Source: CAZMZW01 sp964571135 (GTDB lineage: Bacteria; Chloroflexota; Anaerolineae; Anaerolineales; Anaerolineaceae). From it: DNA of 64,000 nt. The stretch's first letter is position 1, and each line of letters opens with the position of its first letter. The notes below the pieces were generated by a model. That model saw only the letters and a program-made list of their open reading frames with translations, had not been told where the DNA came from and did no database searches. This document shows positions 25,950 to 33,592 of the stretch, piece after piece. Made by a program: the position numbers and the translations under genes. Where the stretch lies: contig CAZMZW010000003.1 in the NCBI GenBank assembly GCA_964571135.1, positions 186,001 through 250,000 of the forward strand, written 5' to 3'.

Positions 25950-26871
25950 TCCTTTGATTGTTATTGTAGGTCCTACTGCGGTAGGTAAGAGCAAAATTGC
26001 AATTGATGTGGCAAAACAGCTAGACGCGGAAATTATATCGGCTGATTCCCGTTTGTTTTATCGTGGAATGGATATCGGCACTGCCAAACCGAGTTTAGAG
26101 GATAGAAGTCAAATTCCACATTATTTGATTGATATTTCTGAACCAGATGAGATCATCACCTTGCAAATATTTCAGGAAAAAGCATTGGAAAGCATCAATC
26201 AGATTTTGAGTAGAAACAAACTTCCCATATTAGTGGGTGGAACAGGTCAATACATTCATGCAATAACTGAAGGGTGGACAATTCCTCCTCAAAAGCCAAG
26301 TGAAAATTTGCGCATTATTCTAAATGAATGGGTTAATGAAATTGGTTTCGAAGAGATCCATCAGAAATTGGTCTTACTCGATGCGGATGCGGCAAAAAAG
26401 ATTGATCCACGGAATGTACGCCGAACAATCCGTGCACTGGAAGTGATTTTTGGCACCGGTAAACTTTTTTCCAAACAACGGAAAAAAGAAGGAATGAATT
26501 ATCATCTTAAAATGATCGGTATATCAATGCCTCGCGAATTATTGTATAACCGTATTGATGAAAGAATAGATCAAATGATTTCTGGAGGCTTCATTGAAGA
26601 AGTGAAAAATTTGCTTTCCAAAGGATACTTATCTGACCTTCCCTCGATGTCTGCAATTGGGTATCACGAGATAGCGGATTACCTGCAGAACAGAATTACT
26701 TTCGAAGATGCAATTATTTTAATCAAAAAAAGGACGCGCCAATTTGTTCGTCGACAGGCGAATTGGTTTAAACCCCAAGACCCGCAAATTCATTGGTTTA
26801 CAATATCAGACCAAATTGTGACGGAAATCATAGAATTTATTCAATCTGCAGAAAATTGGATGACGGAATAA
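25930..26871 (+). CDS. miaA: tRNA dimethylallyltransferase
   Basis: From the ATG at 25930 the enzyme has 313 residues, a normal length. It shows the P-loop GPTAVGKS (14-21), the DSRLFYRGMDIGTAKP segment that holds tRNA A37, GGTGQY, and the RRQANWF motif near the C-terminus. It transfers a dimethylallyl group to adenosine 37 of tRNAs reading UNN codons. A TTG upstream would lengthen the N-terminus beyond the family norm. It is embedded in the GT28-yraN operon and followed after 16 bases by an acyl-CoA ligase. Confidence 0.94.
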   Translation: MQYPVSNPLIVIVGPTAVGKSKIAIDVAKQLDAEIISADSRLFYRGMDIGTAKPSLEDRSQIPHYLIDISEPDEIITLQIFQEKALESINQILSRNKLPILVGGTGQYIHAITEGWTIPPQKPSENLRIILNEWVNEIGFEEIHQKLVLLDADAAKKIDPRNVRRTIRALEVIFGTGKLFSKQRKKEGMNYHLKMIGISMPRELLYNRIDERIDQMISGGFIEEVKNLLSKGYLSDLPSMSAIGYHEIADYLQNRITFEDAIILIKKRTRQFVRRQANWFKPQDPQIHWFTISDQIVTEIIEFIQSAENWMTE

Positions 26872-26887
26872 GTTTAAAGTAAAAAAA

Positions 26888-28546
26888 ATGAATCGAAAAC
26901 CATGGACAATACATTACGATGCACATGTACCATCTTCACTGACTTATCCTCAAATTACTATTATTGATCTGTTTAATGAATCTGTCCAGAAATTTCCTGA
27001 TAATATCTGTTTAATTTATGAGGATTACCAATTCTTATATTCTGAAGTTGACATTCTCTCGGATCATCTGGCAGTTGGATTAATTCAGCTCGGAGTAAGA
27101 CCAGGTGAAAGAGTGGCTATCGCATTACCGAATATCCCCCAATTCATTATTGCCTATTTAGGGATTCTAAAGGTTGGAGCGATCGTTGTTGCCATTAATC
27201 CAAATTACCGACCTCGCGAAATAGTTGAAATGATCAATTCAAGTCAAGCGGAGAGGATATTTTACTTGGGTAAAAATGAAAGTGAGATCATTGAGGTCAA
27301 AAAAGAATCTTGCTTGAAAATAATTATTAAATGTCAAATGGGGGATTTGAAGTGGTTAAAAGAAACCCAATCTCTAAAAAATAAATTTGAAAAACCGGAA
27401 AATGAAGATCAATTTGTATTTTCCGACTTTTTCAAAACAGAAATTGACAAGAAAACCTTTCCCCTCATTTCACCTGAAGATCCTGCTATTTTTCAATTTA
27501 CTGGTGGGACGACAGGTACTCCGAAAGCAGTTATCGGACGGCATCGCAATCTGGTTGCTAATACCAGGCAATTTATCACCTGGTGTGACCTTAAACCAGG
27601 GGAGGAAACAGTACTGGCAGTCATACCGCTTTATCATGTCTATGGTATGGTATTAGCTTTATGCATGGGAATCGCACTTGGGGCAAAAATAATCCTGATC
27701 TCCAACCCAAAGGAAATTGAAAAGATCCTTGGTTCCATCGAAAAATATCAAGTTACTTTCTTCCCGGGAGTGCCATCCTTATACTATGCGATAAACCAAA
27801 ATCCCGAATTTCTTTTAAAACAGTATGACTTACATTCCGTTAAAGCATGCATTTCTGGTTCGGCCCCTTTACATCCGGAAATTAAAAAAACTTTTAAATT
27901 TGTTACTGGCGGTAAATTAATGGAAGGGTATGGATTATCTGAGGCGCCAACAGCAACGCATTGTAACCCTTTGTATGGTGAAAATCGAACTGGCTCGATT
28001 GGACTGCCGCTTCCGGATATGGAATGCCTGGTTGTGGATATTGCAGATAATGGAAAAGAAGTGGGGATAAATGAAATTGGTGAATTAATCATTAAAGGTC
28101 CGCAAGTGATGAAGGGTTATCATCAGGACTCTCTTGAGACATCCCTGGTTTTAAAAAATGGTTGGCTTCACACGGGTGATATTGTCCGTATGGATGAAGA
28201 TGGATATTTTTATGTGGTCGATCGAAAAAAATCATTGATCAAAGTTGGCGGTTTCCAGGTTTGGCCTAGTGAGATTGAAAAAGTTCTTAGTTCACATCCT
28301 GCAGTCAAAGAAGCAGGGGTTGGCGGGATTCCAGACAGAGAGCATGGGGAGAAAATTATTACCTGGGTAGTGTTGAAACCAGGAGAAAAAATGGATGCAA
28401 AAGATCTTAAAGATTGGTGCCGGGATAATCTTTCAGCATTTAAAATCCCATCTGAAATAAATTTTGTGGAAGAAATACCAAAGACCTCGGTTGGGAAAAT
28501 ATTAAGGCGCGAACTTATTCGCCGATATTTAGAAAACCAGAAATAA
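26888..28546 (+). CDS. Long-chain acyl-CoA synthetase (AMP-binding)
   Basis: The 552-residue protein has all ANL-superfamily motifs: FTGGTTGTPKA (ATP), EGYGLSEAP, GWLHTGDIVRMDEDGYFY, the hinge DRKKSLIKVGG and a late TSVGKILRR lysine. It activates a carboxylic acid through an acyl-adenylate and loads it onto CoA. The segment around FPGVPSLY fits fatty-acid ligases (FadD-like), but the chain length cannot be read. It ends the operon at a strong hairpin. The start ATG has no convincing Shine-Dalgarno sequence. Confidence 0.88.
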   Translation: MNRKPWTIHYDAHVPSSLTYPQITIIDLFNESVQKFPDNICLIYEDYQFLYSEVDILSDHLAVGLIQLGVRPGERVAIALPNIPQFIIAYLGILKVGAIVVAINPNYRPREIVEMINSSQAERIFYLGKNESEIIEVKKESCLKIIIKCQMGDLKWLKETQSLKNKFEKPENEDQFVFSDFFKTEIDKKTFPLISPEDPAIFQFTGGTTGTPKAVIGRHRNLVANTRQFITWCDLKPGEETVLAVIPLYHVYGMVLALCMGIALGAKIILISNPKEIEKILGSIEKYQVTFFPGVPSLYYAINQNPEFLLKQYDLHSVKACISGSAPLHPEIKKTFKFVTGGKLMEGYGLSEAPTATHCNPLYGENRTGSIGLPLPDMECLVVDIADNGKEVGINEIGELIIKGPQVMKGYHQDSLETSLVLKNGWLHTGDIVRMDEDGYFYVVDRKKSLIKVGGFQVWPSEIEKVLSSHPAVKEAGVGGIPDREHGEKIITWVVLKPGEKMDAKDLKDWCRDNLSAFKIPSEINFVEEIPKTSVGKILRRELIRRYLENQK

Positions 28547-28570
28547 AAAGAGCCTTTTATGGCTCTTTTT
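28545..28570. terminator. Bidirectional intrinsic terminator
   Basis: A 10-bp stem (AAAAAGAGCC with GGCTCTTTTT) has a 6-base loop and A/T tails on both strands. It sits between the convergent acyl-CoA ligase and ftsH and overlaps the ligase stop codon. Confidence 0.9.
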
Positions 28571-28575
28571 GATAT

Positions 28576-30435
28576 TTATTTAGTAGCAAGTCTGGGAATC
28601 CCATGATTCTTAGGCTTGGGGAGTGGGAAGATGGCTTCAAACTCCTCACGGGACATGGTCTCCGTTTCAAGCAATTTGGTAGCGACTTCATCCAATTTCG
28701 CACGATATTTGATCAATATCTTTCTTGCGCTAATATAGGCATCATTCACCAATTTTTGAACTTCCTGGTCAATTTTTTCGGCAATAACTTCTGAGTAATC
28801 GCGCTGTTCACCAATTTCTCTACCCAGGAAGACTAATTCATCTTTCTTTCCATAGACCATTGGCCCCAGATCCATACTCATACCCAGGCGCGTGATCATT
28901 TTACGTGCCAGCTGAGTGACATTTTCGATATCATTTGCGGCACCTGAGGTGATATCGTTGAATACGATCTCCTCTGAAGCGCGTCCACCTAAAAGACCAA
29001 TTAACTGTGCGATCATTTTTTTCTTGGACATCAAGGTAAAGTCTTCTTCTGGCAGGGCAATGGTATACCCGGCTGCCATGCCGCGGGAGATGATCGAGAT
29101 TTTATGAACCAAGTCTGCTTCAGGTAATGAGGCGATCACAATTGCATGTCCAGCTTCATGATAGGCGATGATACGTTTCTCATCAGGATTGATCAAACGG
29201 CTCTTCCTTTCCGGACCAGCAATTACACGTTCCACGGCCTCTTCAAATTCAGATCTTGAGATCAATTTTTTATTGCGTCGAGCAGCTAATATGGCAGCTT
29301 CATTTACCAGATTTTCAATATCCGCTCCAACAAAACCGGGTGTTGCGCGTGCTAATATCGCAAGGTCAACGTCTTTATCCAATGGTTTGCCCTTGACATG
29401 TACTTTCAAGATCGCTTCGCGGCCTCGAACATCCGGACGGTCTAGAACAACGCGGCGGTCGAAACGACCCGGTCTTAGTAATGCAGGGTCAAGGATATCT
29501 GGACGGTTGGTAGCGGCCATGATAATCACATGGGTATCCGTGTCAAAACCATCCATTTCCACAAGCATCTGGTTCAGGGTTTGTTCGCGCTCATCATGGC
29601 TTCCGCCTAGACCTGCGCCGCGGTGGCGTCCTACTGCGTCAATCTCATCAATAAAGACGATGCAGGGAGAATTCTTCTTCGCCTGTTCAAAAAGGTCGCG
29701 TACCCGGCTGGCACCAACGCCAACAAACATTTCAACAAATTCTGAACCGGAAATGGAAAAGAAAGGAACGCCAGCCTCACCTGAGACTGCTTTTGCAAGC
29801 AGCGTTTTACCACCACCAGGAGGACCCACCAAAAGAACACCTTTAGGAATCCTGGCTCCCAGGGCGACAAACTTTTGGGGTGTTTTAAGAAATTCCACTA
29901 CCTCTGCCAATTCTTCTTTGGCTTCATCCACACCAGCGACATCCGCGAACGTGACTTTAGGTTGATCCCCATGGAACATACGGGCACGGGATTTTCCAAA
30001 TGACATTGCAGCATTATTGCTGCCCTGCGCCTGTCGGAAGATCATAAAGAATGCTGCTCCCACAATAATAAAGGGTAGGATATAACCCAGGAAGGTAAGC
30101 AAGTTCACCCAGGGACTGGGTTTTTGTACTTCAATAGTCAACTTCGCAGCATCAAGGTCTTCGGCGGTTACTCCGTAATGAAGTAATTGCTCAACAAGTG
30201 TTGACCCATTTTCCTTGGTGGAGGTTCTCTCACCGCCACTATTTTTCAATGTAATGGTTAAAGCGTTCTCATCCTCAACGATTTTTGCCACGTTCCCTTG
30301 TTTTATCTGGCTGGCTAATTCGTTGATGGTGAATACACCTTGCGGTACATCCCGATTAATGTTGAAAAAAATCATCGCTACAATCGCGATTAAGATCAAA
30401 AGGTAAACAAAATTAGATTGACTGCTAGATTTCAC
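28576..30435 (-). CDS. ftsH: ATP-dependent zinc metalloprotease FtsH
   Basis: The 619-residue protein has two N-terminal membrane helices (about 9-25 and 112-133) and the AAA domain with Walker A at 204-211. Walker B FIDEIDAVG, the second-region-of-homology arginines and the zinc motif HEAGH (426-430) follow. It unfolds and degrades membrane and short-lived cytosolic proteins. The Walker A reads GPPGGGKT; most FtsH proteins have threonine where the second-last glycine of the loop is here. GGAGG precedes the ATG by two bases. A probable promoter with a TATAAT box lies about 50 bases upstream. Confidence 0.96.
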   Translation of the reverse strand: MKSSSQSNFVYLLILIAIVAMIFFNINRDVPQGVFTINELASQIKQGNVAKIVEDENALTITLKNSGGERTSTKENGSTLVEQLLHYGVTAEDLDAAKLTIEVQKPSPWVNLLTFLGYILPFIIVGAAFFMIFRQAQGSNNAAMSFGKSRARMFHGDQPKVTFADVAGVDEAKEELAEVVEFLKTPQKFVALGARIPKGVLLVGPPGGGKTLLAKAVSGEAGVPFFSISGSEFVEMFVGVGASRVRDLFEQAKKNSPCIVFIDEIDAVGRHRGAGLGGSHDEREQTLNQMLVEMDGFDTDTHVIIMAATNRPDILDPALLRPGRFDRRVVLDRPDVRGREAILKVHVKGKPLDKDVDLAILARATPGFVGADIENLVNEAAILAARRNKKLISRSEFEEAVERVIAGPERKSRLINPDEKRIIAYHEAGHAIVIASLPEADLVHKISIISRGMAAGYTIALPEEDFTLMSKKKMIAQLIGLLGGRASEEIVFNDITSGAANDIENVTQLARKMITRLGMSMDLGPMVYGKKDELVFLGREIGEQRDYSEVIAEKIDQEVQKLVNDAYISARKILIKYRAKLDEVATKLLETETMSREEFEAIFPLPKPKNHGIPRLATK

Positions 30436-30482
30436 TCATTCCTCCGAATGAAAAAACAATATTCTATTTAATTAACTACGAA

Positions 30483-30491
30483 ATTATACCA
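30483..30491 (-). promoter_or_regulatory. Possible extended -10 promoter for ftsH
   Basis: On the minus strand TGGTATAAT gives an extended -10 element (TGn next to TATAAT) about 50 bases before the ftsH start. No good -35 box is visible at 17 bases. Confidence 0.4.
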
Positions 30492-30599
30492 ATCAAACCC
30501 CTTTTTTTTGGTCTTTTACCAGATTTCAGAGATTATTAAGAATATTCTAATAAATCTGTTCCAAAAATAATTTATTAAAATTTTCCGTGCGAAAAAATA

Positions 30600-31163
30600 T
30601 TAATTTGAGACGCGGGTGACATATTCTCCTGTCCGTGTATCCACGCGGATAACGTCACCTGAATTTACAAACATGGGTACATTTAATTTATAGCCGGTCT
30701 CTGTCACAACCCGCTTGATGACCCCTGTGGCTGTGTCACCTTTAATAGCGTTTTCTGCCTGCGTGATCTTCAAGTCCACGGCTGTTGGTAGTTCAGCATC
30801 AATCGGTTTATCCTGGTAGTAAGTCAGTTTTACTTCAACCCCTTCTTTTAGAAAACCAGCTGCTTCGCCTAATACTTCACGATCAATCGTAGGTTGTTCA
30901 AAGGATTCCATATCCATAAAATGCAGCAAATGTTCATCGCCATAAAGAAATTCAACATTACGAAAATCAAGGCGGACATCCGGAACACGTTCGCCTGAAC
31001 TGAATGTTTTTTCAATCGTTGCTCCGGTAATTAAATTGCGGGCTTTGATGCGTATGGAGGCATTCCCCCGTCCGGTTTTATTGTGGTGGTAGTCCAGGAC
31101 TTTTAATAGATCACCGTTGAATTCAAAGGTGATTCCTTTTCTTAAATCATTTACATCGATCAT
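30600..31163 (-). CDS. efp: Translation elongation factor P, Arg32 type
   Basis: The 187-residue protein has the EF-P/eIF5A three-domain layout and ends GDVIRVDTRTGEYVTR. EF-P helps ribosomes make consecutive prolines. The tip loop that reaches the peptidyl-transferase centre reads NKTGRGN, placing arginine (R32) where lysine-type EF-Ps have PGKG. Arginine at this place is rhamnosylated by EarP in some proteobacteria; no earP-like gene lies in this window. The gene has its own promoter upstream. The start ATG follows AGGAAAAGG. Confidence 0.95.
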   Translation of the reverse strand: MIDVNDLRKGITFEFNGDLLKVLDYHHNKTGRGNASIRIKARNLITGATIEKTFSSGERVPDVRLDFRNVEFLYGDEHLLHFMDMESFEQPTIDREVLGEAAGFLKEGVEVKLTYYQDKPIDAELPTAVDLKITQAENAIKGDTATGVIKRVVTETGYKLNVPMFVNSGDVIRVDTRTGEYVTRVSN

Positions 31164-31196
31164 ACCTTTTCCTCATTTCTAAAATTGCAACGTTCT

Positions 31197-31226
31197 ATTA
31201 TATTACCGCGTCGTACTATTCGGCAA
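31197..31226 (-). promoter_or_regulatory. Promoter of efp
   Basis: On the minus strand TTGCCG (31226-31221) and TATAAT (31202-31197) stand 18 bases apart, with a leader of about 30 bases to the efp ATG. Confidence 0.5.
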
Positions 31227-31230
31227 GGTA

Positions 31231-31262
31231 AAAAAACAGCCGGAAATTTCCATCCGGCTGTT
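31231..31262 (-). terminator. Intrinsic terminator after hpf
   Basis: A perfect 10-bp stem (AACAGCCGGA with TCCGGCTGTT) is followed on the minus strand by six U residues. It ends the comF-hpf transcript before efp. Confidence 0.85.
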
Positions 31263-31281
31263 GTAGATGACCTACCTCATC

Positions 31282-31848
31282 TTATTCCAATTCTGGTTCG
31301 ATGATTCCGTAATTACCATCTCTGCGGCGGTAAACGATATTCATCCGATTGGATTTGATATTGAAAAAAATATAGAAATCTTCATGGCCAACCATGTTCA
31401 TTTGCTCGATGGCTTCCATTTCATCCATTGGGCTCAGTTTAAATCTTTTTCTTCTGACAATGATAGGTTTTTCTGAAAGCTGTTCTTTTTCAGATTCTGT
31501 TATGTCCAATTCCTCGGAAACATTTTTGGCAGCCGTAAGACTGCGGTATTTTTTCCCCTTATATCTTTCAATCTGCCGTAATATTTTATCCATTACTAAA
31601 TCGATGGCAGCGTAGAGGTCATCTGATCTTTCTTCAGCACGAAGGATATAACCATGACCATGCAGGGTAATTTGGGCAGAATGACGTTCGTTCACATTTC
31701 TGGCAGTTTTTGAATAGGTAATGTCAAAACGAGTTTCATCGATCTCTTTTATGAACCGATCTAATTTGGACACTTTTTTTTCTATATAGCTCTTGATTGC
31801 TTCGGTAAGTTCGATATTCTTTGTGTAAATTTCAACATTAACGCTCAC
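31282..31848 (-). CDS. hpf: Ribosome hibernation promoting factor, long form
   Basis: The 188-residue protein has the HPF/YfiA domain (about 1-100), with NVEIYTKNIELTEAIKSYIE at the start and a basic linker around 100-135. The C-terminal dimerisation domain ends in NIVYRRRDGNYGIIEPE. Long HPFs pair two 70S ribosomes into inactive 100S particles in starved cells. Length is typical. A very strong ribosome site, GGAGGTGA, lies 3 bases before the ATG, inside the end of comF, whose stop is 3 bases away. A terminator follows. Confidence 0.93.
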   Translation of the reverse strand: MSVNVEIYTKNIELTEAIKSYIEKKVSKLDRFIKEIDETRFDITYSKTARNVNERHSAQITLHGHGYILRAEERSDDLYAAIDLVMDKILRQIERYKGKKYRSLTAAKNVSEELDITESEKEQLSEKPIIVRRKRFKLSPMDEMEAIEQMNMVGHEDFYIFFNIKSNRMNIVYRRRDGNYGIIEPELE

Positions 31849-31851
31849 ATT

Positions 31852-32607
31852 TCACCTCCGAAAGGAAGAATTTTGTGTGCCAATCGTTTCATCCCGCATT
31901 CCCGCTGTTTTTGCCAGCGTAAGAGCAAACACATTCTTGGCTCCTGCGTCCTTTAATGCCTTGGCACAGGCATCCAGGGTGGAACCGGTGGTAGCCACAT
32001 CATCAATGATGAGGATGTTTTTAGAAACAACCAGAGTAGATACAGTTAGAAATGCATCGGCAACGTTATTTTGACGATCCAGGAGTGATAAACCAACCTG
32101 TGATTTTGTTTGTTTGATCCGTTTGATTAAATGCAACGAATATGGAATTCCCATTTTCCTGGCAAGTGGTCTTGCTAAAACTTCTGCCTGGTTATAGCCG
32201 CGTTCTTTATGCCGTTTTTCATTCAAGGGAACTGCAGTGATGAGATCAATTTGCCACTTTTCGCGCTGAATGACTTGCATTAGCGGTATGGAAAAAAAAT
32301 CCCCCAGGCCAAGGTTGCGTTGATATTTGAGTGAATGTATGGCATCCCTTAATGGACCGGTGAAATATCCCAATGACCGTAATGAATAAAAACTGGGTAA
32401 GTGGTTTTGGCAGCGGTTACATAAACCTGATTTTATTAAGGGTTCATTGCATTTTGTGCAGGAATTAATGCCGGGAGCCTGAATAGCTGCAAAACAATCA
32501 GCGCAAACTAGTTTTCCAATTTTTTCACAACTGCAGCAACAGGGTGGATAGAGCCAATCAACAACCTTCCAGAATTTATCCTGAATAGAGGGTAAATAAG
32601 TATTTAT
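31852..32607 (-). CDS. comF: ComF family phosphoribosyltransferase with zinc ribbon; start codon unclear
   Basis: The frame runs open from a stop at 32664-32662 to the stop at 31852. It encodes a full ComF: an N-terminal zinc-finger region with repeated CxxC pairs (about 32530 down to 32410), then GPLRDAIHSLKY and the PRPP-binding IDDVATTGSTLD. ComF is needed for DNA uptake in competent bacteria. No ATG, GTG or TTG lies in frame before the zinc finger; a TTG at 32373 would remove it. The end I give assumes an ATA start at 32607-32605, 8 bases after AGG. An ATG at 32621 is one base out of frame. Either a rare start codon or a one-base indel is needed. Confidence 0.72.
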   Translation of the reverse strand: MNTYLPSIQDKFWKVVDWLYPPCCCSCEKIGKLVCADCFAAIQAPGINSCTKCNEPLIKSGLCNRCQNHLPSFYSLRSLGYFTGPLRDAIHSLKYQRNLGLGDFFSIPLMQVIQREKWQIDLITAVPLNEKRHKERGYNQAEVLARPLARKMGIPYSLHLIKRIKQTKSQVGLSLLDRQNNVADAFLTVSTLVVSKNILIIDDVATTGSTLDACAKALKDAGAKNVFALTLAKTAGMRDETIGTQNSSFRR

Positions 32608-32679
32608 GAGATCAACCTCATAATTATTTATTATATTTTCCTTTTTTTCCCAAAAACAATTTCAAATGTCCTTTGCAAG

Positions 32680-32826
32680 CTATGCAGTCTTTAATAATTG
32701 ATCAATATATTGACTTACCGCAGGACCAAAAAGTTTAACTAATATGATGATCCCAAGAATTATAATTATGGCGATCAATAAGTATTCGAGGAATCCAAGG
32801 CCACTGCGCTGTGAGAAAAAAGACAT
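32680..32826 (-). CDS. Short Flp/Fap-type pilin-like protein (48 aa)
   Basis: The minus strand from ATG 32826 to TAG 32680 encodes 48 residues. A short polar head ends in QRSGLG. It is followed by FLEYLL and a hydrophobic helix of about 20 residues with many isoleucines, then a GPAVSQYIDQLL tail. Glycine before a +5 glutamate (G-FLEYL) is the prepilin-peptidase pattern of Flp-type (type IVb) pilins. The mature peptide would be a small fibre subunit or membrane peptide. A TTGAAA/TATAAT promoter and AAAGGA site lie upstream. No tad assembly genes are in the window. Only comF is next to it. Confidence 0.72.
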   Translation of the reverse strand: MSFFSQRSGLGFLEYLLIAIIIILGIIILVKLFGPAVSQYIDQLLKTA

Positions 32827-32870
32827 GATTTAGTTTATCCTTTCTTTCAGGCTTAAACTCTTACCCTTTT

Positions 32871-32900
32871 ATTATATATTCAATAAACTAATTATTTCAA
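32871..32900 (-). promoter_or_regulatory. Promoter of the Flp-like pilin gene
   Basis: On the minus strand TTGAAA (32900-32895) and TATAAT (32876-32871) are 18 bases apart, with a 44-base leader to the ATG at 32826. Confidence 0.55.
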
Positions 32901-32949
32901 GTATCAGCAACTAAAGAATAAGTTTTTCGTATTAAGGGGTATAAATATA

Positions 32950-32978
32950 TTGTAGTGTAATTCAAAAAAGAATATAAT
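32950..32978 (+). promoter_or_regulatory. Promoter of the helical protein / SPFH pair
   Basis: TTGTAG (32950-32955) and a perfect TATAAT (32973-32978) are separated by 17 bases. The leader to the ATG at 33008 carries GGAGG. It diverges from the pilin promoter. Confidence 0.6.
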
Positions 32979-33007
32979 AATTTGAGATTCAAATTGGAGG
33001 AGTGAAT

Positions 33008-33568
33008 ATGGCTGATTTCTTAGGACAGGTTACAGGCGAACAAGATTTCTTTAAAAAAATCCTCAGTAAAATTCCGGGATTCAGCGGTTATGTAGACCGG
33101 CAGAACAGACGAAGTGCCGATAAATTGCTGCGGGATACAATAGCGGATCATTTTGAATCACTCTGGCAGAGAATTTCAACAGTGCAGCATGATATGATTT
33201 CAGCCGGTGGAATTGAGAATGTAAATGATGTAGAAGCTGCTGCCTTAAAGATCCGGCAGTTTATTGACCGAATCAGGAATGCGGCTTATGGATATGCAGG
33301 CTTCTTTGATGCGATAAAAGTTGACTCAAAAGCACTTGCAGCGATTTATCAATTCGACCTCCAATTACTTTCATTGGAAGATGAAGTGAGCAGAGCTATT
33401 GATAACCTGGCTTCTTCTCTCAACACGGAGGGACAACCCGCGGCAATACGTAATCTAGTTACTACGAGTCAGCAATGTATTGATGCGTTTGAAAAAAGAA
33501 GAGATGCATTAATTAATATTGCGGGTGGAAATATTGTTGCACCTAATACCCCTGCAACAGGTTCATAA
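33008..33568 (+). CDS. Uncharacterised helical protein upstream of an SPFH protein
   Basis: From the ATG at 33008 (GGAGG at 7 bases; a GTG 6 bases earlier would leave one base) the product has 186 residues. I do not recognise a named family. It has no signal peptide or membrane helix and is predicted to be almost all helix, with basic and acidic heptads, for example the stretch around DKLLRDTIADHFESLW. The last 15 residues are a Pro/Thr/Gly tail. It shares a promoter with the SPFH-HTH gene 24 bases downstream. The arrangement recalls loci where an SPFH protein is paired with a coiled PspA-like protein, but I see no direct PspA similarity. Confidence 0.75.
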   Translation: MADFLGQVTGEQDFFKKILSKIPGFSGYVDRQNRRSADKLLRDTIADHFESLWQRISTVQHDMISAGGIENVNDVEAAALKIRQFIDRIRNAAYGYAGFFDAIKVDSKALAAIYQFDLQLLSLEDEVSRAIDNLASSLNTEGQPAAIRNLVTTSQQCIDAFEKRRDALINIAGGNIVAPNTPATGS

Positions 33569-33592
33569 TCAATCTAGAAAATGGAGTAAATT

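Noticed and set aside
29168..29965. 265-residue plus-strand frame
   Set aside because: It is exactly antisense to the ftsH AAA domain and has Arg/Ser-rich composition typical of the mirror of a conserved gene.
31852..32373. Short ComF starting at the TTG at 32373
   Set aside because: This start would discard the zinc-ribbon region that is clearly encoded upstream in the same frame.
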